In this document: positions 12,655 through 25,890 of the stretch, piece after piece | How the letters are laid out: each line of letters begins with the position of its first letter | How positions within the stretch are numbered: the stretch's first letter is position 1 | DNA from: Glandiceps talaboti | Taxonomy: Eukaryota; Hemichordata; Enteropneusta; Spengelidae | DNA length: 64,000 nucleotides | Reading direction: 5' to 3' | Assembly: GCF_964340395.1 (NCBI RefSeq) | Contig: NC_135551.1 | Span: 7,343,063 to 7,407,062, forward strand | The notes under the pieces: model-generated | Database searches by the model: none | What the model was told of the DNA's origin: nothing | The model's input: the letters and a program-made list of their open reading frames with translations, nothing else | Position numbers and translations under genes: made by a program

Positions 12655-13765
12655 AGGAGGTGTTATTCTGCAGTTATTGTTCAAAACTGGCCTTAGTAAC
12701 CATGACCACACTCTTAGCAACAATGAAATGATGATGCACATTACAAAAATAACAACAGGGATGGGTAGATAGGTAAGTAAATATTTTTTAAATCTATGCA
12801 AATATGCCTAGCAACAAGACAACGCCCACAGTAACAGCCATACAATTAGGTATATTGTAAAGATATTAACAAACATTAATTAGCAAGGGAATAAACATTC
12901 AACAAATGTTTGCCAATACACCGAGCAACAAGACTATGCTCATAGCAACAAATAAATGGTGGTACCTATTGCAAGGATAACAACAGTAATCAACAGACAA
13001 GTGACTAAACATTCATAAAATGTATGCAAATATGACTAGCAATGAGAGTATGTCAAATACACCTAGCAACAAGACTGTGCTCATAGCAACAAATAAATGG
13101 TGGTACCTATTGCAAGGACAATAGCAGTAATCAATAGACAAGTGACTAAACATTCATAAAATGTATGCAAATATGACTAGCAATGAGAGTATGTCAAATA
13201 CACCTAGCAACAAGACTATGCCCATAGCAACAAATGAATGGTGGTACCTATTGCAAGGACAATAGCAGTAATCAATAGACAAGTGAATAAACATTCATAA
13301 AATGTATGCAAATATGACCAGCAATGAGAGTATGTCAAATACACCTAGCAACAAGACTATACCCATAGCAACAAATAAATGGTGGTACCTATTGCAAGGA
13401 TAACAAAAGTAATCAACAGACAAGTGACTAAACATTCATAAAATGTATGCAAATATGACTAGCAATGAGAGTATGTCAAATACACCTAGCAACAAGACTA
13501 TGCCCATAGCAACAAATGAATGGTGGTACCTATTGCAAGGACAATAGCAGTAATCAATAGACAAGTGAATACACATTCATAAAATGTATGCAAATATGAC
13601 CAGCAATGAGAGTATGTCAAATACACCTAGCAACAAGACTATACCCATAGCAACAAATAAATGGTGGTACCTATTGCAAGGATAACAGTAATCAACAGAC
13701 AAGTGACTAAACATTCATAAAATGTGACTAGCAATGAGAGTATGTCATGGCAACAGTCAAATGAT
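12655..13765 (+). repeat. 141-bp minisatellite with two-unit higher-order pattern
   Basis: GAGTATGTC recurs near 13,048, 13,189, 13,330, 13,471 and 13,612, an exact 141-bp period, and again at 13,740 after a shortened unit. The core is CCTAGCAACAAGACTATGCC and TGGTGGTACCTATTGCAAGG. Units alternate between two types (CAAATGAATGG with GACAATAGCAG versus CAAATAAATGG with GATAACA), so the true period of the array is 282 bp. Degenerate units extend left to about 12,655. Confidence 0.92.
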
Positions 13766-13904
13766 AGCATATATGGTAAAGAGCCAAGTGTTATTAAACC
13801 AATTTAATGTCTCCATGTGTAACAGGTTCGACACCATCCCCACTAACTATCGTGAGGTTACAAGCCCCCTAAGAATGAAAGCGATTTTTTTTCCTTTTTT
13901 CAAT

Positions 13905-14012
13905 TTTGTTTGTTTCGTTTCGTTTTGTTTCGTTTCGTTTCGTTTCGTTTCGCTGAATACCATAAGCCTTGTTTCATTTTGTTTTGTTTCGTTTCGCCAA
14001 ATACCATAAGCC
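13905..14012. repeat. (TTTCG)n repeat with duplicated flank
   Basis: Two blocks of TTTCG/TTTTG units, each followed by CG(C)..AATACCATAAGCC. Confidence 0.85.
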
Positions 14013-14893
14013 GAACAAGACTATAACAAAACGCGTTACTGGTATAAACTTTACTAACCTACTTCCTATAGAGTATTGTTACCATTAAAGGTCCACTCAC
14101 AGGTTCGGATTTAGAAACCACATTTGGAATCCAGACTAAAACTTTGCATGCAACTGTACGTTTTTTCATGTATTGACAACTTGATAAAGCCATGCTACAG
14201 AAATATTGCAAAGGAAATGTCCCCGAAAAACCTTGGATTGCAAGTCAAACATTTGCAACAAGAATTGCAGACTTTAACAGTGCAAATCAGCGAGGCATTG
14301 ATTTTTCAAATCCAAGGAACAGCCCAGCCCTATCATGCCTATCAAAGAGAAATTGGAGTCGAAATTCCGTACAAGTGGCGCAACCCAATAAATTAGATTA
14401 TCCAGAGAAACAGGACTAGAAATGACTTAGATGTAAACATTGCATGTAAAATAAGTGTTAGTAACTCTTTGTTATGATGGCTAACTTCAAAGTAGTATAA
14501 GTTGTCAATACATGAACAAGTTATAGTTGCATGTAAAGTATATACCAGAAATGTTTTATTATAGTATTGCAATGTTGTCCATGGACAATAAAGTTAAAGT
14601 TGTGCGTTGTCAATACATGTTATATAGTTTGTTGTTTTATGATGATTGGACATCAGAGTAGTATTAAAAGTTGAAGTTGTAAAAGTTTCACTAAAAGTTG
14701 ATACGTGTTTTCTTGTTTTGTTTTGTTATTAAATAATTACAACATAAAGGAAGTTCAATTTGTTAATCATTTACCATTATCAAAATCATAAAAAATCGAA
14801 TTACAAATGAACTTTATGAAGAATTTTGTTTCTGTAAAATACTGTGTGTGTATGTGTGCATGTGTGATGTGATACTAGTAATTAATGAAGTTT

Positions 14894-14997
14894 GAGTCTA
14901 CAGCTAGACAAGAGGGTAAACTGACACTAAAATGACCACACATGGTCTCAATGAGTTTTATGGGGATAATTGTTTACTTTCCAACTGATAACCAACA
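14894..14997 (-). repeat. Inverted repeat, right arm (partner 9,509-9,614)
   Basis: Reverse complement of 9,509-9,614 (shared TGACCACACATGGTCTCAAT). Confidence 0.85.
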
Positions 14998-15415
14998 AGA
15001 TTAATTGTCAGCTACAACTTAGCAAAACGGACAGTCAAATAATTTCTACATTTCTACATGCCTTTGATTTCTAAATTTGTCCGTATTTTTGCCATTTTCT
15101 CTGCAACTACTCAAACCAAAAACCAAACCATTAGTTTAAAGTTATGCTTCCGAAGTTTGATATAAAAAATACGACATTTAATAGAAGAAAATGACAAAAA
15201 CTCAACATGTATTTACAGTTACGTATAGACCGCCATTTTGACGTAGGGTCGTTTGAAAGAGAACGCCCGAATTGTTTCGAATCACGTGACTATGACGCTA
15301 CACGTATAGAACACACGTAAATACGCGCATCTAAACCTCTTTAATGTATCGAAGACCTGTCACCTATTATTAAACTTTTCAAACGGAACACCAACTCGTT
15401 GAGATTTACAGTTGA

Positions 15416-16015
15416 CGCGCCAGAGGAGGATGGAAGGGGTGCAGATGGGTAAAAATAACTGTGAAAGCTCATTACGCAGTGAGCCTCCGTTGTGTTCGCT
15501 TCGATCGTGCAGGTACGCTTACAATGGTGGCTGGCTCAGTGCTCACCAGCCACAGTTTGGGGCATCAACTCGCCGTAACAACAAATCATCATATTGGATA
15601 CTATAAAAGCAAAAATCTCGACTGATATTTCTCCCTCCGTGCTAGAAGATTCGATTTTGGAATTATTGATAGGAATACTGTGATTTTCGGTGATTTTGTG
15701 AAGAATACTTGACCCCGCTGAGGTCGGAAATTTCGGGCCGGTTTTTCGCCCATTTGTTGTTTCGCCTAAAATTTACAAATTTTGCAAAATAGATGGAATC
15801 TTGTGTACTTTCAAATGGTTATAGTTAGGAATAGACAAGGTCTAATCTAGATTTTGAGAGTGGGATCACCCCGGAGTCGAAGGTGACCTCCTTTGACAAG
15901 TGATGCACGTGACAATGCATACAGGCGAGCTTCTCACAACTTGCTCAACTACTGCTGTAATTTAAATCGCCGTGGACACCCCAATTTCACCATTGACCCT
16001 ATACGAAAGGAAATA
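15416..16015. repeat. Dispersed repeat family B, copy 3
   Basis: Close copy of 6,836-7,545 with small deletions, in the same orientation. Contains GTGAAAGCTCATTACGCA and GGCTGGCTCAGTGCTCACCA. Confidence 0.85.
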
Positions 16016-19000
16016 TGATTTCGTACGTTTGAGCTATATTTATGGTTATTAAAATGATAATTATGGTTATTGATATTTCAATCCTCCTCAAGACAATCAG
16101 AGAATGATTTCCAGAATTAAACTATGGCATGCGCTTAGGTCATGTTGTGTTTGAAAATTCAAGAAATCATATTTGCATGTATAAAATCATATTTGTAATC
16201 GTAAAGTCACGTTTTCATTGGTTATTGTACACATTTGTATTCTTAAGATCGTTATCTTTATGTTAAAAATCAATGTTTGTATTCGTAAATTTCACGTTAC
16301 AAGTATGTTTGTGTTCGTTAAACTTATTTTTTATTTTCAATAGTGCGATTCATGAATCATTTTTATACTCATAAATCATATTTGCGTTCATCAACTTTTT
16401 TATTTGGGGCAATATTATATTTGTTTGTCCTAACCTTATGTCCGCACATGTTACGATCCTATTTATGTTGGGGTATGCATACCTATTTCCATTCAAGTGA
16501 GATATAATATATATGTGATTGTGCTTGTTTGTGCCTGTAAAACGATAAATCATTAAGTTTTATATGTAAACGTGAATTTATATTCGTGAGTCACGCTCTA
16601 TATAATATGCTCAACCACAGACAAAAAAAGAAACAACACTTGGCGGGTACGTTTCAGCCAGTGCCATAAAGGGGTGGTAATTTTTAACTGGCTAGGGGGT
16701 CAGTGTTTTGTGGGGGGGGGGGGTATATTTTGAAGCACTTGAAGGTCACTTTGGAAAAGAAGAAGTGTATGTTTGTCATTTTGGTGCTGTGATATGACTC
16801 TAGAACAATTTCAATTTGTCAACATTTTCTAATATGTGAGGGGATACACTCTCCCGTACCTTCCAATAACAGGAATGTCAACATTTAGTATTTATACAAA
16901 GATTACTTCCTCCTCCCCTCCGTTGTAAGTACTGGTGGCTCTTTTAAATATAAATCATTGTGGTCACTTGCTCTACTAAAACCAGTGATCTACCCTTGAT
17001 TAACTATTTGGTGTTTTTATCTCATCGATTGATGATTAACGTACGTAGGGTCATGAATGGAGCAAATAATCGTAAATAACTATGTACATACCTATTGTCA
17101 GATTTTAACTGAGTAAATCCCATAAGGGCAAGGCCATATATTTTTGGGCCTACACACAGTTGAAATGCAATATTCTGAACTATAGGTGGAAACTTAATTA
17201 TATAAAACTACATGAAATTTAGGGCTTGCATAGTTAACTTACTGCCCAATTATCGAAAAATAATTAATTATGCAAATTAACCATTAACATCATGAGCTAA
17301 ATCAACACACGTTAAAGGAAATATCATGACATGCACTTCTTTACCATCAATTAATTTACTAACTTAAAGTATCAGAAATTTAAATCATTCTTTGTAAAAT
17401 TATTTATGGAAACATAGCAATGAAAAAAAAAATGCATAAAACACGAGTGATTTGTTATGGTTGATGTGTGTACCAAGTTAATTGAAATGTGAAGTTTACT
17501 GCAAATCATTAATTATGGAAATTATTCATAAAACTGTAAGCTACATCAACAAACTATATACATATATGCCCTTTGTCATGGTAATGCATATACCAATGTA
17601 TGCTAAATTTGAAGCGTACATTCTAAAGTTATAAACTAATTACTAAAACCATAAATTCTGAATGTTCACTGATAGACACAACAACACATACCCAGAGACA
17701 GACAAAAGTACCGCCCCTTACGGTAGGTAAAAAACGACTCACTATAAATATGACAACAATTCCCGAGAAACTATTCACAAGTAGTTTTGGCGATTTTGCA
17801 GTACACATCGACTCAGTGGAGTGAGAGAAGACATCACTGGTCAATCGCCCGCTGAAGTAAGTTTGATTAAGAAATTGTTTGCTATACATGTCAAGGATTT
17901 TAAAATACCTTCAGTTTCAAAAAAGTATATTCATCAAAGCTAATCGAAGTCTTTGATTTGACTGGATTTACTTACTCATCATGTTTAGATAATGTAGATA
18001 TATTCGCCTCTGTGATACTTTGGGAATGACATTAACGGCAGTGGAGCTTGAGGAAGAAATCAAGGGGGAGCTAGAAAATATTTAAGCGAGCGGGGAATGG
18101 CTATGAAACCAAATTCGAACGTTTTTGTTCTCTCTTTCTCTTTTCTCAGAAATTTGTTTCGGACGTAGCGTGTGTAGTTTCTTACTAGTTTCTGCATTGT
18201 TAAACAGAGCCAATGCACGCCATCATATAACGGGTGTACAGGGGTTCATAGTCATAGTCATTTGCAGTTGTAGAGGTTTGGAAACAATTTGTCATGGACT
18301 CTACTATAGAGCAAGACTGATGCCACAGTGTGAGAACAAAAAAAGCATGGTGTCATCAGTCAGACATTAGAGCCTGCAATGGACTGTATTCTCCCGAGGG
18401 AGTAGCGGACGCTATATCCGTGCTAGTGGATAATTAATTGTAAAGGGCATGAGCACAAAATGGGAAGAAAGCGCTATATAAAAACTAAGTGTAGGTGTTG
18501 AGTAACCAGAGGTGTGAAATGGTTAACTTCGATATATGTAATTGTGGTGTGAAAGTACTCGTCGTTTGGATCACTCTGTCAGATCTAGTTAGACACTGAA
18601 GGACGAGTAATTTGTTCGAAACCTTCATCAGAAGTGGGAGAAGATAACTCGTGTATGAAATATTATTACCTCAATAATTAGATGCGTGTGGTATTTTGAG
18701 AGTGTGCCAACAATGCCATCGATCTGACTACATATTCAATGAGGTACATTTGTGTGGACGACTCCACGACACTTATAATTTGTGAGGAATTGAAGTTGTT
18801 TATTGCCGGCACCTTTTTAGCACAACTGAAGTAGTGGGTGGGTCCATTGCCTTGGATGTCTAGTTAGGAAATTGTTCAAATCAAAATGATCGCATCACAG
18901 GTGTGTGATTTGGTTACAAAAATGTGATTTTTTCGTCAAAAAACTTAAACTCAGAAATTACTGGGCAGATTGGTGACAAATTTGGTGGGAACATTCTTAA

Positions 19001-19325
19001 GGGGGTGTAAAGTAAGATTTGTTCGTGACATGATGATTCCATCAGTAATATGCAAATTAGGGCTAAAAATGTGTCTTTTTGGTTACAAATCTATAAGTAC
19101 AAAACTACTGAGCAGATTGTGCTGAAATTAAATGGGAATGCATCTACGGATGTATGGAAAAAGAAATATTAAGCATACAATGATTCCATGAATGATATGC
19201 AAATTAGGTGTAAGAATGTTAATTTTTGGTCAAAAACTTTAATCTCAAAAGGTATTTGGTCAATGAGTCTGAAACATGGTGAGATGTTTCTGAAAGTATT
19301 ATTCTGCAGATTTTCTTCAAAACAT
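16016..19325. other. No gene recognised; one short repeat-like segment
   Basis: Mostly non-coding AT-rich sequence. A G-run lies near 16,710. The stretch 18,375-18,480 ends in AAGCGCTATATAAAA, a tail seen on many short interspersed repeats, but no tRNA-like promoter is clear. Open frames are under 90 codons and unrecognised. Confidence 0.45.
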
Positions 19326-19900
19326 TTTGACAAACTAGACCCTAGCAACCATGACCACGCCCTTAGCAACAACCAACTGGCAGTATATTTTGGTCAAAAA
19401 CACCATCATCTGGTAGGCAAGTGAGTAAACATTCAAAAAATGTATGCAAATATCCCTAGCAACCATGACCACGACCATAGCAACAGCCAAACGGTCGTGC
19501 ATTTCACAAAGACAACAACAGGGTTTAATAGACAATTGAATAAGCATTCAAAAAATGTATGTAAATTTGCCTAGCAACAAGACCACGCTCATGCAACAGC
19601 TAAATAATCACGTATATTGCAAAGATAAAAACAGGAATAGAAAGACAAATGAATAAACATTCAAAAATTGTATGCAAATGTGCCTAGCAACATGACCACG
19701 CCCATAGCAACAGCCAAATGATCATGTATATTGCAAAGATAATATCAGGAATTCATACCAAGTGAACAAAAACATACACAAATGTATGCAAATATATCTA
19801 ACAACATGACCACGCCCATAGCAACAGCCAAATGATAGCATATATCGTAAAGATAGCAACATGGTTGGCTAGGCAACTGGATAGTCATTAAGCAAATGAA
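19325..19900 (+). repeat. Second array of the CCTAGCAAC minisatellite family
   Basis: About five units of 115-125 bp with CTAGCAAC.ATGACCACGCC, CATAGCAACAGCCAAATGAT and AAACATTCAAAAA.TGTATG. They are clearly related to the degenerate left part of the 12.7-13.8 kb array. This array is more diverged. Confidence 0.85.
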
Positions 19901-21175
19901 CACCTATTGTTAGCATGGACTAGCATATGGATAAACATTTTTAAAAACTGTACACTTGTGCTACAACGCCATTGGCAGTATTTTTAAAAAAAATAGGACA
20001 CCAAGGGGTCAGTGGATATTTTGGATTTTAAGTTCCTTTTCCATAGAGTTACGTCCCTTGAGGTAAACAACTAACATGTAATGACATGTAACCATATGGG
20101 GGAAGCTGGAGGACTTGACACAACAAATACAGTCACAAATGTGCATACATACACACACCCACCATACCCGTATATAGAGTGTAATATCAAATATCAGCAT
20201 ATCAAAAATATTGCATTAACAAGCTTTTCGCAATTAAAAAATCGCAAATATCTTTTGGAGCGGAAATATTCCGTTCACGCAATATAGCATTTTAAAATTG
20301 CAGTACAGGGCAAACTTAAAACAAGTATATTTCAGCTGGTTTGATCTGAGTTTATTTGTTTTATTTTATTGTATTGTATTTTATTTTGTATGATAATTGT
20401 TGATTAACGGGGATATGTGTTAAAGTTTCTTCTCCTGGTTAGTCCTTGTCGCATATGAATACTACACATTATAAACCTGCAACGTATATATAAACTCATC
20501 AGATATGGCACACTACTTTTGAGCGATAAAACGCATTTTACCCGGACACATACAACTTCTACCAGCCCACGCCTCCATTGGCATGCCAAACACGAATTGG
20601 CTCCTGTCACTGTATACATATATAGTCATACTTTGCTTGTATGTCAAAGTGACTCCTTTCCCAAATTATACACCAATGTCGGGATGGAAAGTCTTCAAAC
20701 CGGTACATTGCTGCTCAGACCACTGTATGTTAGTGGTCTGTTATAGTAGTCTGAGATTGCTGTCAATTGGAGGCATCTATTTTGGTCCTAAGTCACAACT
20801 CTACTGGACATGTTTCCAACCTTTGTGAGAAATCACGATAATAATTCCAACACAAATGAAATAACTTTATTTTTCCAAACATTACAAAATATCGTATACT
20901 GTATTGTAAACATAAACATACAACCAGTTCTTTTACACGTGTATTTCCTTTTGTTTATTTCATTTCATTTTCCATTTTTTACCCAGACATACGCTGACTT
21001 GTATACCTAATATAAAATCCTGTTCAACGTGATGGAAGCTATCAATATAGTTATAATAGTGGTTATGGTCTGTCTCCTACTTGGTATGTGTATTTACATG
21101 GCCAGTGGAAATGCCGGCGCGTTGGGTGTGGCTGGTTGTCATGCATGTGGCAGTTTGTGTTGAAAAACACTTTCG
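19901..21175. other. No feature recognised
   Basis: Non-coding sequence with short chance frames. No supported gene or RNA. Confidence 0.5.
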
Positions 21176-21274
21176 CCTGTTTTTACGCTCGTCGTGCTAG
21201 TCTTTCACAGCATCTCCACAGTGTACATTAACTTTCAAATGTACGTCTAAATATATTAACCAAACACTGCATCC

Positions 21275-21332
<58 letters not shown>

Positions 21333-21725
21333 TCATCATCATCATCATCATCAACAACAACAACAACAACAACAGAACGTATATTCAAGACCTAAAACAT
21401 CTAATATATTTGATGTGTTTTATTGATGTGTTGTACTCCTTACATTTGTACCTGGTAGTAATCAACTACTTCCGAGATCCTACTTCAATCCGTCCAGCTA
21501 CAGTCATGTACTGGCCTTATTTCTTTCATTTTAGTTCAGGTACTTTCTCTGAAAGTAAACTGCAATTCGCAATTCCCTAATAGTTAACACTTGTATATTG
21601 TAAATGCAATACAAACCAGGCAGGCCTGAATATTATCATGATATTCTGTGAGATCCAATTAGAATGGGGAATTTACTCAGTACTGGAGTTATAAAAGATA
21701 GGTTTGCAAATACAAATATTATTTG
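21176..21725. repeat. Dispersed repeat, second copy of 1-500
   Basis: Same orientation and order as bases 1-500, including GCTCGTCGTGCTAGTCTTTC and the microsatellite (AAC)n(ATC)n(AAC)n at 21,274-21,374. Confidence 0.85.
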
Positions 21726-22535
<810 letters not shown>

Positions 22536-22689
22536 ACTTTTGTCATAAGCAGGACAGGTTAACTTGCCCAAATATTTCGCCTTTACTTGATTAACTTTTT
22601 CAGTGGACTGAGTTTTTTTGTCAGGTTTTAATGACGCCTGAGTTCCCTTCAACATATACCGTCAGAATCATGAATGGTGCAGCTAGTAC

Positions 22690-23480
22690 ATACGCTCATC
22701 AATCTCTCCCGTTTTTGGCTAACCGTACAGAGAGCACTGGAATCTGCAACCAGACCATCACAAACCTGGAGCCAATATGTAAATGACATGTTTTAATCAT
22801 GAAACATGACCGTATTGATCCGTTCTCAGAACATTTGAATGGACAACATAGCAATATAAAACTTACTAGATAAATTGAGGAAAATAATGAGCTGGGTTTT
22901 CTTGATTCCAACATACGTACACATGTGAAAATGGATATTTGGAACTCGGTATGTTTACCGTCAGCCTACACATAAGGACCAATATCTTTATTGAAACTCA
23001 CATTATCTCTTTAACCAGGAAGCTAGAGTAGTCAGAACACATCTCCACAGTGTGAAACTCCTACTTAAAATCAGGATAGAAGAACACTGGAAATCACTAA
23101 AAAGAAAACGTCAGCAATGACAACATTGTAGGACTCGGGGAGATCATCAAGCTTATAACGGATGGTACCAAACAATGCATAAAGAGAATAACGATCGACA
23201 AGATAGTGGCAGCAGAAAATCTACACCAATTCCGATGCATTGGTCATTAATCACAACTAACACCTTGCGAAAACATCAAGTCCACTGAAAAAGTCACACG
23301 AGGCTATACGAAATATCTTGACAGGGTAATGTTTCCTGCTTGAGATAAAATAACCGTTATGTATATCGTGTGAGAAGGTATCAGCTCATTGAGGTACAAG
23401 ATCACACGCAAAATATACATTAGGATCTAAGATTGCGTCGTATTTCCGAAAGTGAACGTATTGTAAAATTTGACCAATTT
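22690..23480 (+). pseudogene. Penelope-like reverse transcriptase remnant
   Basis: Plus-strand fragments carry the C-terminal reverse transcriptase signature of Penelope-like elements: SEHLNGQHSNIKLTR, NNELGFLDSNI, then after a frame change VYRQPTHKDQYLY (22,953 onward) and ARVVRTHLHSVKLLL. The 'E.NG.LPFLD', 'VYRKPTHTDQYL' and 'VVRTL..RA' series is typical of these retroelements (family knowledge). Many stops interrupt it. A GIY-YIG nuclease could follow but is not readable. Confidence 0.65.
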
Positions 23481-23600
23481 TAAAATAAATTGATGTATCC
23501 ATAGAAAGTAAGGATACAAAATAATTCTGCAATAAAACATGTATATTTACGAATACAAACACGGTTTATGTGATTGGTAGGATGGGTGGCTGGCTGGATG

Positions 23601-23622
23601 GTTGGTTGGTTGGTTGGTTGGT
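23601..23622. repeat. Microsatellite (GTTG)n
   Basis: Five GTTG units in a TGG-rich neighbourhood. Confidence 0.85.
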
Positions 23623-24679
23623 CAGTCGATTCAACCGTAAAGTGGACAAAATTAGTACAAAAGATTACTGTGATGACAATGGATAATACACTTAAATTCT
23701 GCTGTTCCGGCAGATTTCTCTACAAAATTTAAACCTACAATGAAAGAAATAAAGCTTTATATACATACACTATATTAAGGGTTATATTTTTTATTAGTTA
23801 TTTATTATTAAATTTTAACCAAACCTTGAGGATTACTTCTTCTAAAGTTGATCCTAGATTAGTAAGTACATTTCCTAGTTCAATTACCATAGGTTTGAGG
23901 ATTAATATATTCTACATTGTCAGCTACTTGGGACGGTTGAAGAACAGAACAGGGTAGATGATACGGATTACTATGTGTTGCGGGCTCTACCCTTATTTGT
24001 GATACCAGGGCTACTTTTCGTTTACTTCACAAACCTTTTTACTCCTCGAAAACCATTCAGGTAACCTGTAGAGAACATACACAAGAAACGTGCATTTACT
24101 ATGGGGTATAACACATGGTGTCTACTTACTACAAATAACAGTTGTAAAAAGTCCGTTGTATCAAAACTAATCTTGGTAATCACTAACTTTAGTAATTATG
24201 CTCAACGATCACTAGTATCAATAAAGTCAATAATGAATATTTACCTAGATTTTGGGGTAGAGAGGTCACGGGACTGGAAAACTGATCAAGATGGCTTCTA
24301 TTGTTATTTACAACATGGTTTCCTCCACCAATAACGAAAGAACAAACCTAGTGACTAGAGGGCGCTGCAATCATTCTTACCGAAATGGATTATCAGCAGT
24401 TACACTATGTTAAACAGTACTACGTGAACTGCGTCTCAAAGGTATATTATGACTATCAGTCAGCTGAACTTCGTGTTGATCATGATATGCGTTTTTTTAT
24501 TAGTAGGGTGTGTGCGATTAGAGGTTTCAGTTACAGTATTATTAGGAGTGGTTTTACTTGGTTTTGAATGAATGAATGAATGATTTGAATGAATGAACGT
24601 TATGTAATGGAATATCACTGATGTGGTACATGTAAGATATGTTTCGTCATCGTCACTCTCACTGTAGTTGTCAAGTTTG
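23623..24679. other. No gene recognised
   Basis: A 60-codon frame at 24,385-24,567 is unrecognised. The stretch could hold an LTR of the adjacent gypsy fragments, but no TG..CA repeat pair is visible. Confidence 0.4.
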
Positions 24680-24931
24680 TTACTCTATACAGAGACGTCT
24701 CAACATCAGACAAATCGTTTCATCCACCATTTCCTTACTGTCCAATATTTCATTTCTATTTACATTACGATTAGTTCCAACTCCGTCAATTGGTTCAACA
24801 GTATACAAGTTTCCACTCGGATCAGGTCTACCAATAACTTTATACGGAATAGCATGCCAAGTATACTGCATTTTATTTCGACGTAAAACTCGTTTACGTA
24901 GATACACCTTCCCACAATTGGAATCGGACAT
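24680..24931 (-). pseudogene. Ty3/gypsy integrase C-terminal fragment
   Basis: The minus strand reads LRRNKMQYTWHAIPYKVIGR, PDPSGNLYTVEPIDGVG and RNVNRNEILD. This matches the C-terminal end of gypsy-class integrases (the GRNKIQDxW..PYxVV and R.LHRN.LL patterns, family knowledge). The catalytic core and reverse transcriptase are not present upstream on this strand, because a plus-strand Gag fragment begins within 100 bp. It is a small, decayed piece of an LTR retrotransposon. Confidence 0.7.
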
Positions 24932-25024
24932 TCAACCGCGTGTTGATTGTGATGTTTATGTCTCTACAGCTGCCCTTTTCATGTTAGTGCCAGCCTTATC
25001 AAAAGCATCTGAAAGTCTCAAACC

Positions 25025-25890
25025 ATGAAGGGTAGACCATGTATCGAAGGTGACTCTGATGTAGACGAGTGGGTAGATGATGTCAGAAAGTACATAACGT
25101 CTAGAGTTTTGACTTGCAGAGATTATGTAGAATTTATAATGGACCATCTACAAGGTGCCGCTAAAAGTGAAATGAGATACAAAGCAGATCACGCTGATAC
25201 CGATAAACATTTGACAATAATTCATGAAGTATTGGTGAATCTGATTCTGTTGTCCACTTGCAAGAACAATTGATCAGTCGAAACCAGCGATATGGCGAAA
25301 CAGTGCATGAATATTCGTTAGTTTTGATGGTTGGTTTTTATTTTAGATAAGGTGGCTAGGAAAGATTGTCAAGCGGGTATTTCACTAGTCTATCAGCTAG
25401 CCCTCGGATGTTCTTCCGATAAAATACGACACACAGCCGAACAACGCTATCGAGGATGGAACATCCGAGCCTGCGAACTTCGTTCGCTTATAGTTATAGC
25501 ATCGACAGAAAGCCCGAATGTCTAGCAGCAAGACTAGTATTTCACGTGAGAGAACACTTAAAGAGAAGTTGACAGAGGGGTGAACGATAAATATCTTCGT
25601 AGATAATTAAATTAAATTCAGAAATGTCTGATATTCCATTTGGGAATTTCGTGATAAAGCTATATTGTGGTTAGGTAAAGGTACGACATATCGTAGTCGA
25701 ATGGCGAGATGTAATTCAAACGACTCAATTTATATGAGTGTGACTAAAGAATAATACTAGAACGTGCTGCTGAAGGCACTTGCCCTGAAGCTGAAATTTC
25801 GTTTGGTAATTGTCGTGCCAGTTCAAGTGTTTGTTAGATACGGGTGCTGAGGTCTCTATCTACCATAACAGAGAGTTTCTTCAATATAAT
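25025..25890 (+). pseudogene. Ty3/gypsy Gag-protease fragment, decayed
   Basis: The plus strand reads DVDEWVDDVRKYITSRVLTC, FIMDHLQGAAKSEMRYKADH and, after a frame change near 25,230, SDSVVHLQEQLISRNQRYGE and TVHEYSLVLM. This is the retrotransposon gag pattern (W..D...Y, F...HL.G.A..E, L...F..R.Q..GE...EYS). Downstream, 25,834-25,851 reads LDTGAE, the retropepsin active site of the element's protease. No reverse transcriptase follows; the sequence ends near 25,900 at a G-run. Several stops and shifts show decay. Its orientation is opposite to the integrase fragment next to it, so at least two insertions or an inversion are involved. Confidence 0.7.

Noticed and set aside
13048-13757. Regular repeats as a CRISPR array
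   Set aside because: The 141-bp units are repeated throughout without unique spacers, and the DNA is eukaryotic.
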